A stretch of 7,527 nt of DNA from Alphaproteobacteria bacterium (GTDB taxonomy: Bacteria > Pseudomonadota > Alphaproteobacteria > UBA8366): NCBI GenBank assembly GCA_018665505.1, contig JABJCS010000248.1, forward strand, positions 1 to 7,527, read 5' to 3'. Position numbers and translations under genes: made by a program. Under the pieces are notes generated by a model. The model was not told the DNA's origin. It worked only from the letters and a program-made list of their open reading frames with translations, and searched no databases. How positions within the stretch are numbered: position 1 is the stretch's first letter; each line of letters opens with the position of its first letter. Positions 1 to 6,950 of this stretch are shown piece after piece.

Positions 1-294
1 CCGCACTCCCACATGCGCCAATAATGTTGCGAGATCGGCCAGATAGTTCGGATTGTAATAGTGCTTACCGCTCGATAACCAATCGCTTTGGCCACGCCCC
101 GCAATGTCCGGGCAGATGATTCGGTAACTCTCCTCCAACGCGGAGGCTAAGACATCGAAGTCGCGCCCGTTGCGCGTCAATCCGTGAACGCAGATTAACG
201 TCCGCGCCGCATCCGGTGAGCCCCATTCTGTATAAGCAATTTTATGGAACCCGGTTTTCCCGAGGCATTGGACGGATTTTTCTTTCATCGACAT
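1..294 (-). CDS. Alpha/beta-fold hydrolase, N-terminal part (3' end beyond window)
   Basis: Ninety-eight residues are visible, read leftwards from ATG at 294-292; the gene runs off the left edge, so the stop and the catalytic core are not seen. The protein shows the N-terminal half of an alpha/beta hydrolase: a first strand with ICVHGLTRNGRDF (residues 34-46), whose His-Gly (37-38) is the usual oxyanion-hole motif, then CPDIAGRGQSDW (61-72), the common D-x-x-G-x-G-x-S turn. The nucleophile elbow (G-x-S-x-G) and the catalytic Asp and His would lie outside the window, so esterase, lipase, lactonase or C-C hydrolase activity cannot be told apart. There is no signal peptide, so it is probably cytoplasmic. 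A second ATG (288-286, residue 3) is an alternative start, and no strong ribosome site is visible for either. It lies 156 bases downstream of the ABC exporter gene on the same strand, with a repeat element between them, so it may be transcribed separately. Family is confident; substrate is unknown. Confidence 0.9.
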   Translation of the reverse strand, partial: MSMKEKSVQCLGKTGFHKIAYTEWGSPDAARTLICVHGLTRNGRDFDVLASALEESYRIICPDIAGRGQSDWLSSGKHYYNPNYLADLATLLAHVGVR

Positions 295-313
295 GACGCG
301 GCGTTCCGGCGGT

Positions 314-399
314 AATTAGGGACAGTTACTTAATTCGCGACTTTCCCCGACAATGCAAGAACCGCAACAAACGACGAATTAAGTGACCGTCGCCGAATT
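314..399. repeat. Inverted-repeat element, REP/MITE-like (RAYT-associated type suspected)
   Basis: Two long arms face each other: 314-337 and 375-399. The reverse complement of the left arm matches the right arm at 21 of 24 positions with one single-base gap; the inner ten bases (CGAATTAAGT in the right arm) are identical, and both arms end in AATT. The loop is 37 bases (338-374). The left arm contains GGGACAGTTACTTAATT, which resembles from memory the GGGACAGTCACTTAATT motif seen at repeats beside REP-associated tyrosine transposases (IS200-like Y1 family). No transposase gene is present here. Lying between the end of the ABC exporter gene and the start of the hydrolase gene, both on the minus strand, it could fold in the transcript and limit readthrough or protect the exporter mRNA end. 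The inverted repeat is seen directly; the family name is inference. Confidence 0.65.
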
Positions 400-450
400 C
401 TTGTGTCGACTTTAGAACCACCTGCGGTCCGAGCGGTGCAATCATCATCT

Positions 451-3400
451 CTACTCCGCGGCACTTCGGCCGACCGCACCGGCGAGCTGATGGGCGACGA
501 GCTGAGCGTAGAGCCCACCCTTGGCCAAAAGCTCATCATGGGTGCCGGTCTCGATCACCCGGCCCTCGTTCAGCGCCACGATCAGATCGGCACCCCGCAC
601 GGTGGACAGGCGGTGAGCGATGACGATGGTGGTGCGATCGGCCATCAATGCTTCCAACGCTTCGCGGACCGCTTGTTCGTTGACCGCGTCGAGATGCGAA
701 GTCGCCTCGTCCAAGATCAATACCGGCGCGTCCTTCAGGAAAGCCCGCGCGATGGAGACCCGTTGGCGCTGTCCGCCAGAGAGCCGCATACCACGCTCAC
801 CGACCATGGTCTCCAAACCCTCCGGCAGTCCGGCAACGAAATCGCCGAGCGAGGCTTGCTCGAGCGCATGCATCAACGCGGCTTCATCCGCATCCGGGTT
901 GGCGATCAGGATGTTCGCCCGCAACGTGTCATTGAAAAGATAAGTGTCCTGAGCCACGAGCGCGATGCGGCGGCGGAGATCATCAAGCTTATAGTCCCGA
1001 AGGTCATGCCCACCGAGCTTGATCGCGCCCTCCTCTGGGTCCCAGAACCGCATCAGCAAATGCGCGATGGTCGTCTTGCCGGCCCCCGAAGGTCCAACGA
1101 GCGCTATCGTCTTCCCAGCTGGTGCGTCGAACGCAGTGCCGTGGAGTGCCCGGCGGTTGCCGGCCTCATATTGGAAATCGACGGTGTCGAGCTCTATCGG
1201 CACGCCGCCCTCTGTCTTCAAGTCCGCTACTCCGGGCCCATCCGTGACCGGTACCGGCTCACTGTCGACCGCGTAGAGCCGCCGGGTCGAGCCCAAGGTA
1301 TCCGCAAGCTGCCGCCCGACATTCGAGATTTCCGAAATCGGCAGGAACGCCGCCATCGAGAGCAGGGTCAGCAGCGGCATGAAACCGCTTTCCAACCGGC
1401 CCGCATCGACAAGGCCCGCGCCCGCAATCACGACGGCAAGGCCGCCAAGCCCCGTCGCCACTTCCAGCAGGGAGGTCTGAAAAGTCAGGTCGCGGAAGAA
1501 TGGCAAGCGAACGTGATGGTGATTCTCGGTCCGCTCAATCAACTCAGCCCGGCGTTCGGACGTACGCTGGAAGGCGATGATTTCACCCAGGCCCTGGATG
1601 GTGTCGACCGCATGCGCATTCAATTCACCCAAGGCTTCGCGCGCCCGTGAGCCCAACTCGTCGATGCGTCCCCGCATCAACACCGGGTTCAGCGCAACTA
1701 GGACCAGGAACGGCGCCAGCGCCGCTGCCAGCACCCAGTCGAAGTAAATCAGCACACCAACGATGATGCTCGGGATCAGCGCCGCCACGAAGGCAGGGGC
1801 CACCGTGTGGGCGAAGAAATACTCCACCGTCTCCACATCGTGCGTTGCCATCGCCACCATATCGCCGGTGCGACGGCGTACCATATAGGCGGGTGCCAAG
1901 CGGTCGAGCTTTTCGAAGAGAGCGATCCGCATTTCCGCCAATAGCCGGAACGCCATGTCGTGCGCGATCCATGATTCGAACCAGTGGAAGATTCCCGCCA
2001 TCGGCGCAAGCACCGCCAGCAAGATCAACAGATCGACGAAAGGCTCCCCGGTCTTCACCGCCCGCACTGCGAGCGCGCCGACCGCGCCGATACCGATGAA
2101 CGAGACCACGCGCGTCACACCGAAACCAAAGGTCAGTGCCAGCTTCCCTTTGTAGGGCACGATGTGCTTCATCAACTCGCGGATGGCGCCGGCCCAGCCG
2201 AGCCCTTCCGCCTTCACGATCGCGTCTGTCGCGGCAAATTGCGCTTCCTCGCTATAGGTCGGCGCATCGCCGATGCCGGTATCAAGCGGACCGCCGCCGC
2301 CGATCACGACTTCCTGCTCGACGCTCTCCTCCGCTTGCGCCGCCATCAGACGGTGATAGACGCCGTGTTTCAGCATCAATTCCGCATGGGTCCCGGTCTC
2401 GGCAACCTTACCCTCATCGAGCACCAAAATGCGATCCGCATCGATGACGCTGGAGAGACGGTGCGCAAAAATCAGCGTCGTGCGCCCTTCCATCAGGCGG
2501 TCGAGTGCGTCTTGGATGATCGCTTCGTTCTCGGCATCGACGGCAGAGAGTGCTTCGTCGAGTACCAGGATCGGCGCGTCCCGCAGAATCGCGCGGGCAA
2601 TGGCCATGCGCTGGCGTTGCCCACCAGACAGCCGGATGCCGCGCTCACCGATCACCGTGTCATAATGGTGCGGTAATTTCGCAACGAACTCATGTGCATT
2701 GGCGGCCCGGCACGCGGCCTCAATCTCCGCTGCTGTCGCGTCAGGCTTACCGACCCGAAGATTGTCGGCGACCGTACCGTGAAAAAGATACGTGTCCTGG
2801 TTGACGACAGCGATCTGTCCCCGAATAGCCTCGAAGCTGAGATCGCGCAAATCATGACCGCCGATTTTCACCGCACCCTTGTCCGGATCGTAGAAGCGCA
2901 GCAACAGACGTACGATGGAGGATTTACCGACACCGCTCGGCCCGACGAAACCGACCCGCTCACCCGCGGTCACTTCAAAATCGAGCCCTTCATGGGCGGT
3001 TCGCTTGCCGCCGGGATAAGCGAAGCTCACGTTCTCGAAGGTCACTGTCGGCGTCACCTCGATGGGCGTTGCAGCGTCCTCTTTCTCCGTCACGATTGCC
3101 GTCGAATCGAGCAGATGGAAAATCGTCTGCGCCGAGGCTTGCGCCACCATGCCGTTATGCATGAGCGAGCGCATATCACGGAGCGGTTTATATACTTCCA
3201 CACCAAGCATCAGGATCATGATCAAGGGGGCCAGATCCATGCTCCCATCCGCGACCCGGAACGCACCGAGCGCCAATGTGGCCGCGGCACCGACCGCAAT
3301 CCCCGTATCTGTAATACCGCGCGCCAGCGAGTTCGTCGCCAGCACCCACATGGTGGACTTGAACAGCTCATCCGCCTTGGCCTTCAAGGTTTTAGCGCGC

Positions 3401-4047
3401 GGGCCGCTCTGCCCGAACGCCTTCAAGGTCGCAAGGCCTTGGACGGAATCCAGGAACTCCGCGGCAAACGCCCTATAGGCCCGGGAGCGCCCAAGACTGT
3501 TGTTCTTATCCCACGTATGGAAGACCTGCGGTGCGATCAAGGTGACCAGGGCGGCGGCGAGCATCACCAGCGCCACCGGCACGTCGAGGAACACCACGAC
3601 ACCGAAAATCAGCAACGGCGTGAGGATCGAGACGATGAGTTGCGGCAAATACTGGCCGAAATAAATCTCTAGCTGCTCGACCCCGTCGATCATCGCGAGG
3701 ATAGCGTCGCCAGTGCGCTCGAGGCCGAAATGAGCTGGGCCCAGCTCCGTCACCTTGTCGAAGATGACCGTGCGCAAATGCACCTGCACCTTGGCGGCGG
3801 TGTCGTGCGCGATCATGGTGCGGAGATATTCGAGCCCGCCGCGCACAATCATCACGGCGGCGACGCCGATGAAGGCGGGGATCAACTCGTCGAGAGATAC
3901 GCCCTGAAATACGCGGGCGATCAGCCACCCGAGTAGCGCTAACCGCGCGATACCGAACAGCACCGCCAAGATGCCGACGGCGACCGCGCCGAAGATGCGT
4001 GCCCGCACCCCTTTCGTGTAGCCCCAGAGTCGTAAGTCGAAATACAT
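451..4047 (-). CDS. Fused two-unit ABC exporter (TMD-NBD-TMD-NBD, CydD/CydC-like)
   Basis: A single 1198-residue chain carries two complete ABC exporter halves, so it should form a full inner-membrane transporter alone. Numbering is from the ATG at 4047. The first membrane domain spans about 15-300 (clear hydrophobic stretches near 18-41, 134-173 and 234-283). ATPase 1 has Walker A GPSGVGKS 369-376, Q417, LSGGQ 473-477, Walker B Asp497 with catalytic Glu498, and His529. A linker at about 566-616 joins the second membrane domain (about 630-905). ATPase 2 has Walker A 985-992, Q1033, LSGGQ 1089-1093, Asp1113/Glu1114 and His1145. All ATPase motifs are 616 residues apart between halves, so the two units are collinear there and both sites look active. 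The N-terminus and first half recall CydD, the second CydC (exporters of glutathione/cysteine or heme-related cargo), but no cydAB is nearby and lipid or drug export is equally possible. I prefer the start at 4047: it has GGGA eight bases upstream and begins MYFDLRLW, while the ATG at 4074 (nine residues longer) lies in a repeat-like sequence with no spaced ribosome site. The stop is TAG at 453-451. Confidence 0.93.
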   Translation of the reverse strand: MYFDLRLWGYTKGVRARIFGAVAVGILAVLFGIARLALLGWLIARVFQGVSLDELIPAFIGVAAVMIVRGGLEYLRTMIAHDTAAKVQVHLRTVIFDKVTELGPAHFGLERTGDAILAMIDGVEQLEIYFGQYLPQLIVSILTPLLIFGVVVFLDVPVALVMLAAALVTLIAPQVFHTWDKNNSLGRSRAYRAFAAEFLDSVQGLATLKAFGQSGPRAKTLKAKADELFKSTMWVLATNSLARGITDTGIAVGAAATLALGAFRVADGSMDLAPLIMILMLGVEVYKPLRDMRSLMHNGMVAQASAQTIFHLLDSTAIVTEKEDAATPIEVTPTVTFENVSFAYPGGKRTAHEGLDFEVTAGERVGFVGPSGVGKSSIVRLLLRFYDPDKGAVKIGGHDLRDLSFEAIRGQIAVVNQDTYLFHGTVADNLRVGKPDATAAEIEAACRAANAHEFVAKLPHHYDTVIGERGIRLSGGQRQRMAIARAILRDAPILVLDEALSAVDAENEAIIQDALDRLMEGRTTLIFAHRLSSVIDADRILVLDEGKVAETGTHAELMLKHGVYHRLMAAQAEESVEQEVVIGGGGPLDTGIGDAPTYSEEAQFAATDAIVKAEGLGWAGAIRELMKHIVPYKGKLALTFGFGVTRVVSFIGIGAVGALAVRAVKTGEPFVDLLILLAVLAPMAGIFHWFESWIAHDMAFRLLAEMRIALFEKLDRLAPAYMVRRRTGDMVAMATHDVETVEYFFAHTVAPAFVAALIPSIIVGVLIYFDWVLAAALAPFLVLVALNPVLMRGRIDELGSRAREALGELNAHAVDTIQGLGEIIAFQRTSERRAELIERTENHHHVRLPFFRDLTFQTSLLEVATGLGGLAVVIAGAGLVDAGRLESGFMPLLTLLSMAAFLPISEISNVGRQLADTLGSTRRLYAVDSEPVPVTDGPGVADLKTEGGVPIELDTVDFQYEAGNRRALHGTAFDAPAGKTIALVGPSGAGKTTIAHLLMRFWDPEEGAIKLGGHDLRDYKLDDLRRRIALVAQDTYLFNDTLRANILIANPDADEAALMHALEQASLGDFVAGLPEGLETMVGERGMRLSGGQRQRVSIARAFLKDAPVLILDEATSHLDAVNEQAVREALEALMADRTTIVIAHRLSTVRGADLIVALNEGRVIETGTHDELLAKGGLYAQLVAHQLAGAVGRSAAE

Positions 4048-4068
4048 ATCTGTCGTCCCAATCCCATA

Positions 4069-4092
4069 CGTCATTCCCGCAAATACAGGAAT
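4069..4092. repeat. Degenerate short dispersed repeat (CGTCATTCCCGC type)
   Basis: CGTCATTCCCGC at 4069-4080 is followed by AAAT and then ACAGGAAT (4085-4092). The segment 4073-4080 and 4085-4092 form an imperfect hairpin (6 of 8 pairs, four-base loop). The left half is identical, as I remember it, to the start of a small palindromic repeat widespread in proteobacterial intergenic DNA (CGTCATTCCCGC then a short loop then GCGGGAAT); the right half would be decayed. It covers the upstream ATG (4074) of the exporter frame, which argues that the downstream ATG is the real start. The hairpin is visible; membership of a repeat family is inference. Confidence 0.4.
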
Positions 4093-4102
4093 AACAGTTA
4101 TT
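4090..4102. promoter_or_regulatory. Perfect palindrome, possible operator upstream of the ABC exporter gene
   Basis: AATAAC (4090-4095) and GTTATT (4097-4102) are perfect inverted arms around a single central A. The site is 43 bases upstream of the preferred exporter start and 113 bases upstream of the divergent LysR start. Short AT-rich dyads in such a region are typical of regulator binding sites, and the LysR protein encoded next door is the obvious candidate. A thirteen-base AT-rich palindrome can also arise by chance. Confidence 0.35.
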
Positions 4103-4171
4103 AGACACCGTCACTGCGCAATGAAATACCCTAAAAATAAATGTTGCACCCTTCACGATTTCGAATAGCAT

Positions 4172-4189
4172 CTATACAAATACGTATAG
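4172..4189. promoter_or_regulatory. Dyad CTATAC-N6-GTATAG upstream of the LysR gene, possible autoregulatory operator
   Basis: Perfect six-base inverted arms (CTATAC 4172-4177, GTATAG 4184-4189) flank AAATAC. The site ends 25 bases before the LysR start codon. A weak promoter reading places TTCACG (4152-4157) as -35 and TACAAA (4175-4180) as -10 with 17 bases between, so the dyad would overlap the -10, a usual place for autorepression by LysR-type regulators. It does not fit the strict T-N11-A LysR box, because the dyad has an even centre. The symmetry is seen; the role is inference. Confidence 0.42.
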
Positions 4190-4214
4190 GCTCATTTCCT
4201 AAGGAATTCCGCCA

Positions 4215-5129
4215 ATGTCACTCAATTGGGACGACATGCGCATCTTCCTCGCGGTGGCGCGGGACGGCAGTCTGTCCGCTGCCGCGCGACATATGAAGGT
4301 CACGCAACCCACGGTCGGACGACGACTCGGACAATTAGAGGCGGATCTCGGCGCGCGCCTATTCGACCGATTGCCGGACGGGTTCGTGCCAACCCAGGCA
4401 GGCGAGGAATTGCTGCCCATCGCCGAGGACATGGAGAAGGCCGCGCATACGCTGCAGCGCCGCCAAGCGACCCTGGCGGACGCGGTCAGCGGTACCGTGC
4501 GCCTCTCCGCCTTCGAGGTGCCGTCCCAATTCATCACCATGCATCTGCCGGAAATCCGATCCCGCCTACCGGAGATCGAGGTCGAACTTTCGGTCAATCA
4601 CGTCAACGCCAACCTGTCGCGCCGGGAAGCAGATTTGCTACTCCAGATTTGCCTGCCGGACACACCGGGCCTGATCGCACGCAAACTCGGTGAATTATCC
4701 TATGCGGTCTACGGATCGCGCGGCTATGTGGAAGCGGCCCCGGCGGCGCGCGGCAACAAGCGCTACCAGGAGTGCGAGTGGGTCGCCTTTGACGACGACC
4801 ATGTCTATTTCGCAGGACAGACATGGCTGCGCGAAAAACTGGCGGGCCGGGCTCCCGCCGTGCGCATGAATAACGGCCACGCGATTCATGACGCTGTTTG
4901 CATGGGTGCCGGCCTCGGCGTCCTGCCCTGCTTCGCCGGCGATGCCGACCCGGACCTGGTGCGCCTGACCGCGCCGATACAAGGGGCGGAAAGCGATCTG
5001 AATCTGGTCGTCCACCGGGATCTAAAACGCGTGCCGAGTGTTCGCGCGGTGATGGATGAGCTGATCCGCCTCTTCAAACAGGAAGCGCCGAGACTGGCCG
5101 GGCGCGGACGGCGGGAAGCCGCGGCTTAG
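4215..5129 (+). CDS. LysR-type transcriptional regulator
   Basis: The 304-residue length is normal for the family. Residues 4-62 form the winged helix-turn-helix: NWDDMRIFLAVAR, then GSLSAAARHMKVTQPTVGRR with the recognition helix around 30-40, then LEADLGARLFDR and the wing. A linker helix (about 63-90) leads to the effector-binding domain (about 93-290), with the usual first strand GTVRLSAFEVP and the GAGLGVLPCF segment at 231-240. The tail is Arg/Ala-rich. The ATG at 4215 has AAGGA at 4201-4205, nine bases upstream. The TAG stop lies 37 bases before the enolase-family gene, which has an equally good ribosome site, so the two are probably co-transcribed. The gene is divergent from the ABC exporter. 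By family behaviour it would bind as a tetramer to the divergent region, sense a small molecule, and control its own operon and perhaps the exporter. The ligand is not visible from sequence; the neighbouring enzyme suggests a hydroxyproline- or betaine-related compound. Confidence 0.95.
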   Translation: MSLNWDDMRIFLAVARDGSLSAAARHMKVTQPTVGRRLGQLEADLGARLFDRLPDGFVPTQAGEELLPIAEDMEKAAHTLQRRQATLADAVSGTVRLSAFEVPSQFITMHLPEIRSRLPEIEVELSVNHVNANLSRREADLLLQICLPDTPGLIARKLGELSYAVYGSRGYVEAAPAARGNKRYQECEWVAFDDDHVYFAGQTWLREKLAGRAPAVRMNNGHAIHDAVCMGAGLGVLPCFAGDADPDLVRLTAPIQGAESDLNLVVHRDLKRVPSVRAVMDELIRLFKQEAPRLAGRGRREAAA

Positions 5130-5152
5130 AAGGCGAACTGAATATTCTCAAA

Positions 5153-5157
5153 AAGGA
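5153..5157 (+). promoter_or_regulatory. Ribosome binding site fixing a GTG start for the enolase-family gene
   Basis: AAGGA lies nine bases before GTG at 5167, the same spacing as for the LysR gene. The next in-frame ATG (5230, residue 22) would remove the first strand of the capping domain, so GTG is the better start. Confidence 0.7.
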
Positions 5158-5166
5158 ATCGGGCAC

Positions 5167-6276
5167 GTGAAAATATCAAAAATAGATGTCTTCAACTTTG
5201 ACCTCACTTATGCGCACGGCACATACGTTATGTCCGGCGGGCGCGAGATCACGCATCTGCCCTCAACCCTGGTGCGAGTCTCCAGCGACACCGGCCTTAC
5301 TGGATGGGGCGAAGTCTGCCCGCTCGGCACCACATATCTGCCTGCACATGCGGGCGGTGCCCGCGCTGCGCTAGAACTTTTAGCCCCTGCCCTGATCGGC
5401 GTTGATCCGACCAACCTTGCCGCGGTCAACGATGCCATGGACGCGACCTTGATGGGCTACGCCTATGCCAAGAGTCCGATCGATGTCGCGTGTTGGGACC
5501 TCACGGGTAAAGCTTGGGGGGCGTCCGTCTCAGACATGCTGGGCGGTGTGCGGCAGACGGAATTTCCTCTCTATTTCGCCGTACCCCTCGATACGCCTGA
5601 AAACATGGTCGCCTACGTCAAAGCGCGCAGGGCCGAGGGCATTCACCGGTTTCAGTTGAAGATCGGCGGTGATCCGACCCTCGATGCCGTTCGGGCCCGA
5701 ACCATCGTCGAGAACACCGGCGACGAAGACATTATCATTGGTGACGCGAATTGCGGTTGGCGGCTCAACGACGCCATTCGGGCGGCGCGCGGCATGGAAG
5801 ACCTTCCCCGCTTCTACTTCGAACAACCGTGCCCCACCATGGAAGAATGCATTGAGGTCCGTAAACACACCACGCTGCCGATGATTTACGATGAAGTCGT
5901 CAGCGATGTCGCAACGCTTCAACGCGCGGTACGCAAGGGTGGTGCGGGCGGCTTTAACCTGAAGGTTTCCAAGGTCGGTGGCCTCACGAAAGCAAAGCTG
6001 ATGCGCGACCTTGGCCAAGAGCTGGGTCTACAAGTCACCGTCGAGGACACTTGGGGCGGCGATATCGTCTCCGCCACCTCCGCCCATGTCGCGGCGTCGA
6101 CGAAGGCACGAGCGCTCTTGAGCGTCTCCTTCATGAACGATTGGAACAATGAGCATATCGCCGGCCACCAACCGCGCAGCCGAAATGGCTTCGGAAGCGC
6201 ACCAACCGGGCCCGGCCTCGGCATCGACGTCGACGAAGCACTTCTCGGTGAGCCCCTATTTACGGCCAGCCTTTAA
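5167..6276 (+). CDS. Enolase-superfamily (mandelate racemase/muconate lactonizing) enzyme; possible cis-3-hydroxy-L-proline dehydratase
   Basis: The 369 residues match a full family member: an N-terminal capping domain (about 1-125, with the substrate loop near 15-30 and a second loop at about 48-60) and a (beta/alpha)7-beta barrel. Expected metal ligands are Asp193 (GDAN), Glu219 (FEQP) and Asp242 (YDEV). The catalytic lysines are Lys165 at the end of strand 2 (FQLKIGG, so the usual K-x-K is Q-L-K) and Lys266 on strand 6 (NLKVSKVGGLTKAKLMRD). Strand 7 ends EDTWGGDI (293-300). Lysines on both sides of the active site fit 1,1-proton transfer, that is alpha-proton abstraction with racemisation, epimerisation or dehydration. 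From memory, the strand-6, strand-7 and C-terminal motifs resemble cis-3-hydroxy-L-proline dehydratases most and 4-hydroxyproline-betaine 2-epimerases next; no alignment was run. Other members racemise N-acyl amino acids or dipeptides. The enzyme should be cytoplasmic and Mg2+-dependent. It follows the LysR gene by 37 bases; no other hydroxyproline gene is in the window. Family sure, substrate tentative. Confidence 0.93.
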   Translation: MKISKIDVFNFDLTYAHGTYVMSGGREITHLPSTLVRVSSDTGLTGWGEVCPLGTTYLPAHAGGARAALELLAPALIGVDPTNLAAVNDAMDATLMGYAYAKSPIDVACWDLTGKAWGASVSDMLGGVRQTEFPLYFAVPLDTPENMVAYVKARRAEGIHRFQLKIGGDPTLDAVRARTIVENTGDEDIIIGDANCGWRLNDAIRAARGMEDLPRFYFEQPCPTMEECIEVRKHTTLPMIYDEVVSDVATLQRAVRKGGAGGFNLKVSKVGGLTKAKLMRDLGQELGLQVTVEDTWGGDIVSATSAHVAASTKARALLSVSFMNDWNNEHIAGHQPRSRNGFGSAPTGPGLGIDVDEALLGEPLFTASL

Positions 6277-6292
6277 CTGTCATTCCGTGCCC

Positions 6293-6937
6293 CTACTTCC
6301 AGGGCGGCGCCTCGCCCCATTGGTCCCAATAGGTCGTCTCACCGGTCGACATCCGGCTGGTCGGGCCAAACTTGCCGCGCGGATATCCGAGCGGAATACA
6401 GCAATGAAATACCATGTCGTCCGGGATACCGAACATCGCATGGACGCGCTCCATGACTTCCGGGTGCAGCGTCGTCAGCACGCTGCCGATGCCGAGAGCC
6501 CGCGCCGACAGCAGCAAGTTCTGGACGCCCGGGAAGGTCGAGGCCGCGGCGACGCCGGAGGCCGATGAATAAGCGAGGATCACGGCGGGGGCATTCACCA
6601 TCTCGTCCGCGAGCAATGCCGCCAAGTGATACTGCGAGCCCTCGGGAATGTCTTCCTTGCCCTTCCAGCCATAGGCATCCCGGCGCTTCGCCCACCAGGC
6701 CTCGTGATACAGCTTGCCGAATTTTTGGATGGCCTCGCGGTCGCGGATCACCAGATAGCGCGCGGGCTGCACGTTACCGCCGTTCGGCGCCTTCGAGGCC
6801 GCGTCGAGGATGACCTTCAACTGGGCGTCGGTGATCGGGCGATCAGGATCGAGCCGGCGCGTGGCGCGCTGGCTGAACATCGCTTCGCCGATCGGCATCG
6901 TCAATTCTGCGGGTGGGTCGAGGCGGACCATATCCAT
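6293..6937 (-). CDS. Nitroreductase-family flavin oxidoreductase
   Basis: The 214-residue protein has the expected size for an FMN-dependent, usually homodimeric nitroreductase. FMN-contact motifs are visible in order: FSQRATRRLD (21-30), the Arg-rich N-terminal phosphate-binding segment; APNGGNVQPAR (50-60), the A-P-x-x-x-N-x-Q-P signature; the helix with QNLLLSARALGIGSVLTT (139-156); and IPLGYPRGK (181-189), the C-terminal P-x-G-x-P segment. The ARALGIGS and TTLH motifs recall actinobacterial and alphaproteobacterial members that reduce nitro compounds, quinones or enones with NAD(P)H; the physiological substrate is unknown. BluB-type flavin destruction is less likely, because I see no BluB-specific extension. 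The ATG at 6937 has AAGGA (complement of 6946-6950) eight bases upstream; an ATG at residue 3 is an alternative. The gene is convergent with the enolase-family gene (16-base gap) and divergent from the glutathione transferase gene, with which it may share control of electrophile or redox stress. Confidence 0.93.
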   Translation of the reverse strand: MDMVRLDPPAELTMPIGEAMFSQRATRRLDPDRPITDAQLKVILDAASKAPNGGNVQPARYLVIRDREAIQKFGKLYHEAWWAKRRDAYGWKGKEDIPEGSQYHLAALLADEMVNAPAVILAYSSASGVAAASTFPGVQNLLLSARALGIGSVLTTLHPEVMERVHAMFGIPDDMVFHCCIPLGYPRGKFGPTSRMSTGETTYWDQWGEAPPWK

Positions 6938-6950
6938 CGTGTCGTTCCTT

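Noticed and set aside
330..539. Minus-strand frame of 69 codons running through the inverted-repeat element
   Set aside because: It overlaps the 3' end of the exporter gene in another frame and the repeat element; it has no domain and is better explained as chance.
403..1650. Long plus-strand open frame of 415 codons opposite the second ATPase domain of the exporter
   Set aside because: Its codons line up exactly with those of the exporter on the other strand, so it stays open because TTA, CTA and TCA codons are rare in this GC-rich gene. Its protein is Arg/His-rich with no recognisable domain, while the minus strand encodes a perfect ABC protein.
1984..3672. Plus-strand open frames at 1984-2676 and 2692-3672 opposite the exporter
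   Set aside because: They are in the same codon-aligned antisense register as the 403-1650 frame and show mirror compositions, no ribosome site pattern and no known motifs.
3506..4171. Minus-strand frame of 221 codons covering the exporter N-terminus and its upstream region
   Set aside because: After about 50 codons it is a frame-shifted, Arg-rich shadow of the exporter membrane domain. The exporter frame itself is intact, so no frameshift needs to be invoked.
4199..5077. Minus-strand frames opposite the LysR gene (for example 4199-4597, 4695-5015)
   Set aside because: They are fully covered by the well-supported LysR gene, lack domains, and have shadow composition.
5530..6018. Minus-strand frame of 162 codons inside the enolase-family gene
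   Set aside because: The plus strand encodes all catalytic residues of a complete enzyme; the antisense frame has no recognisable feature.
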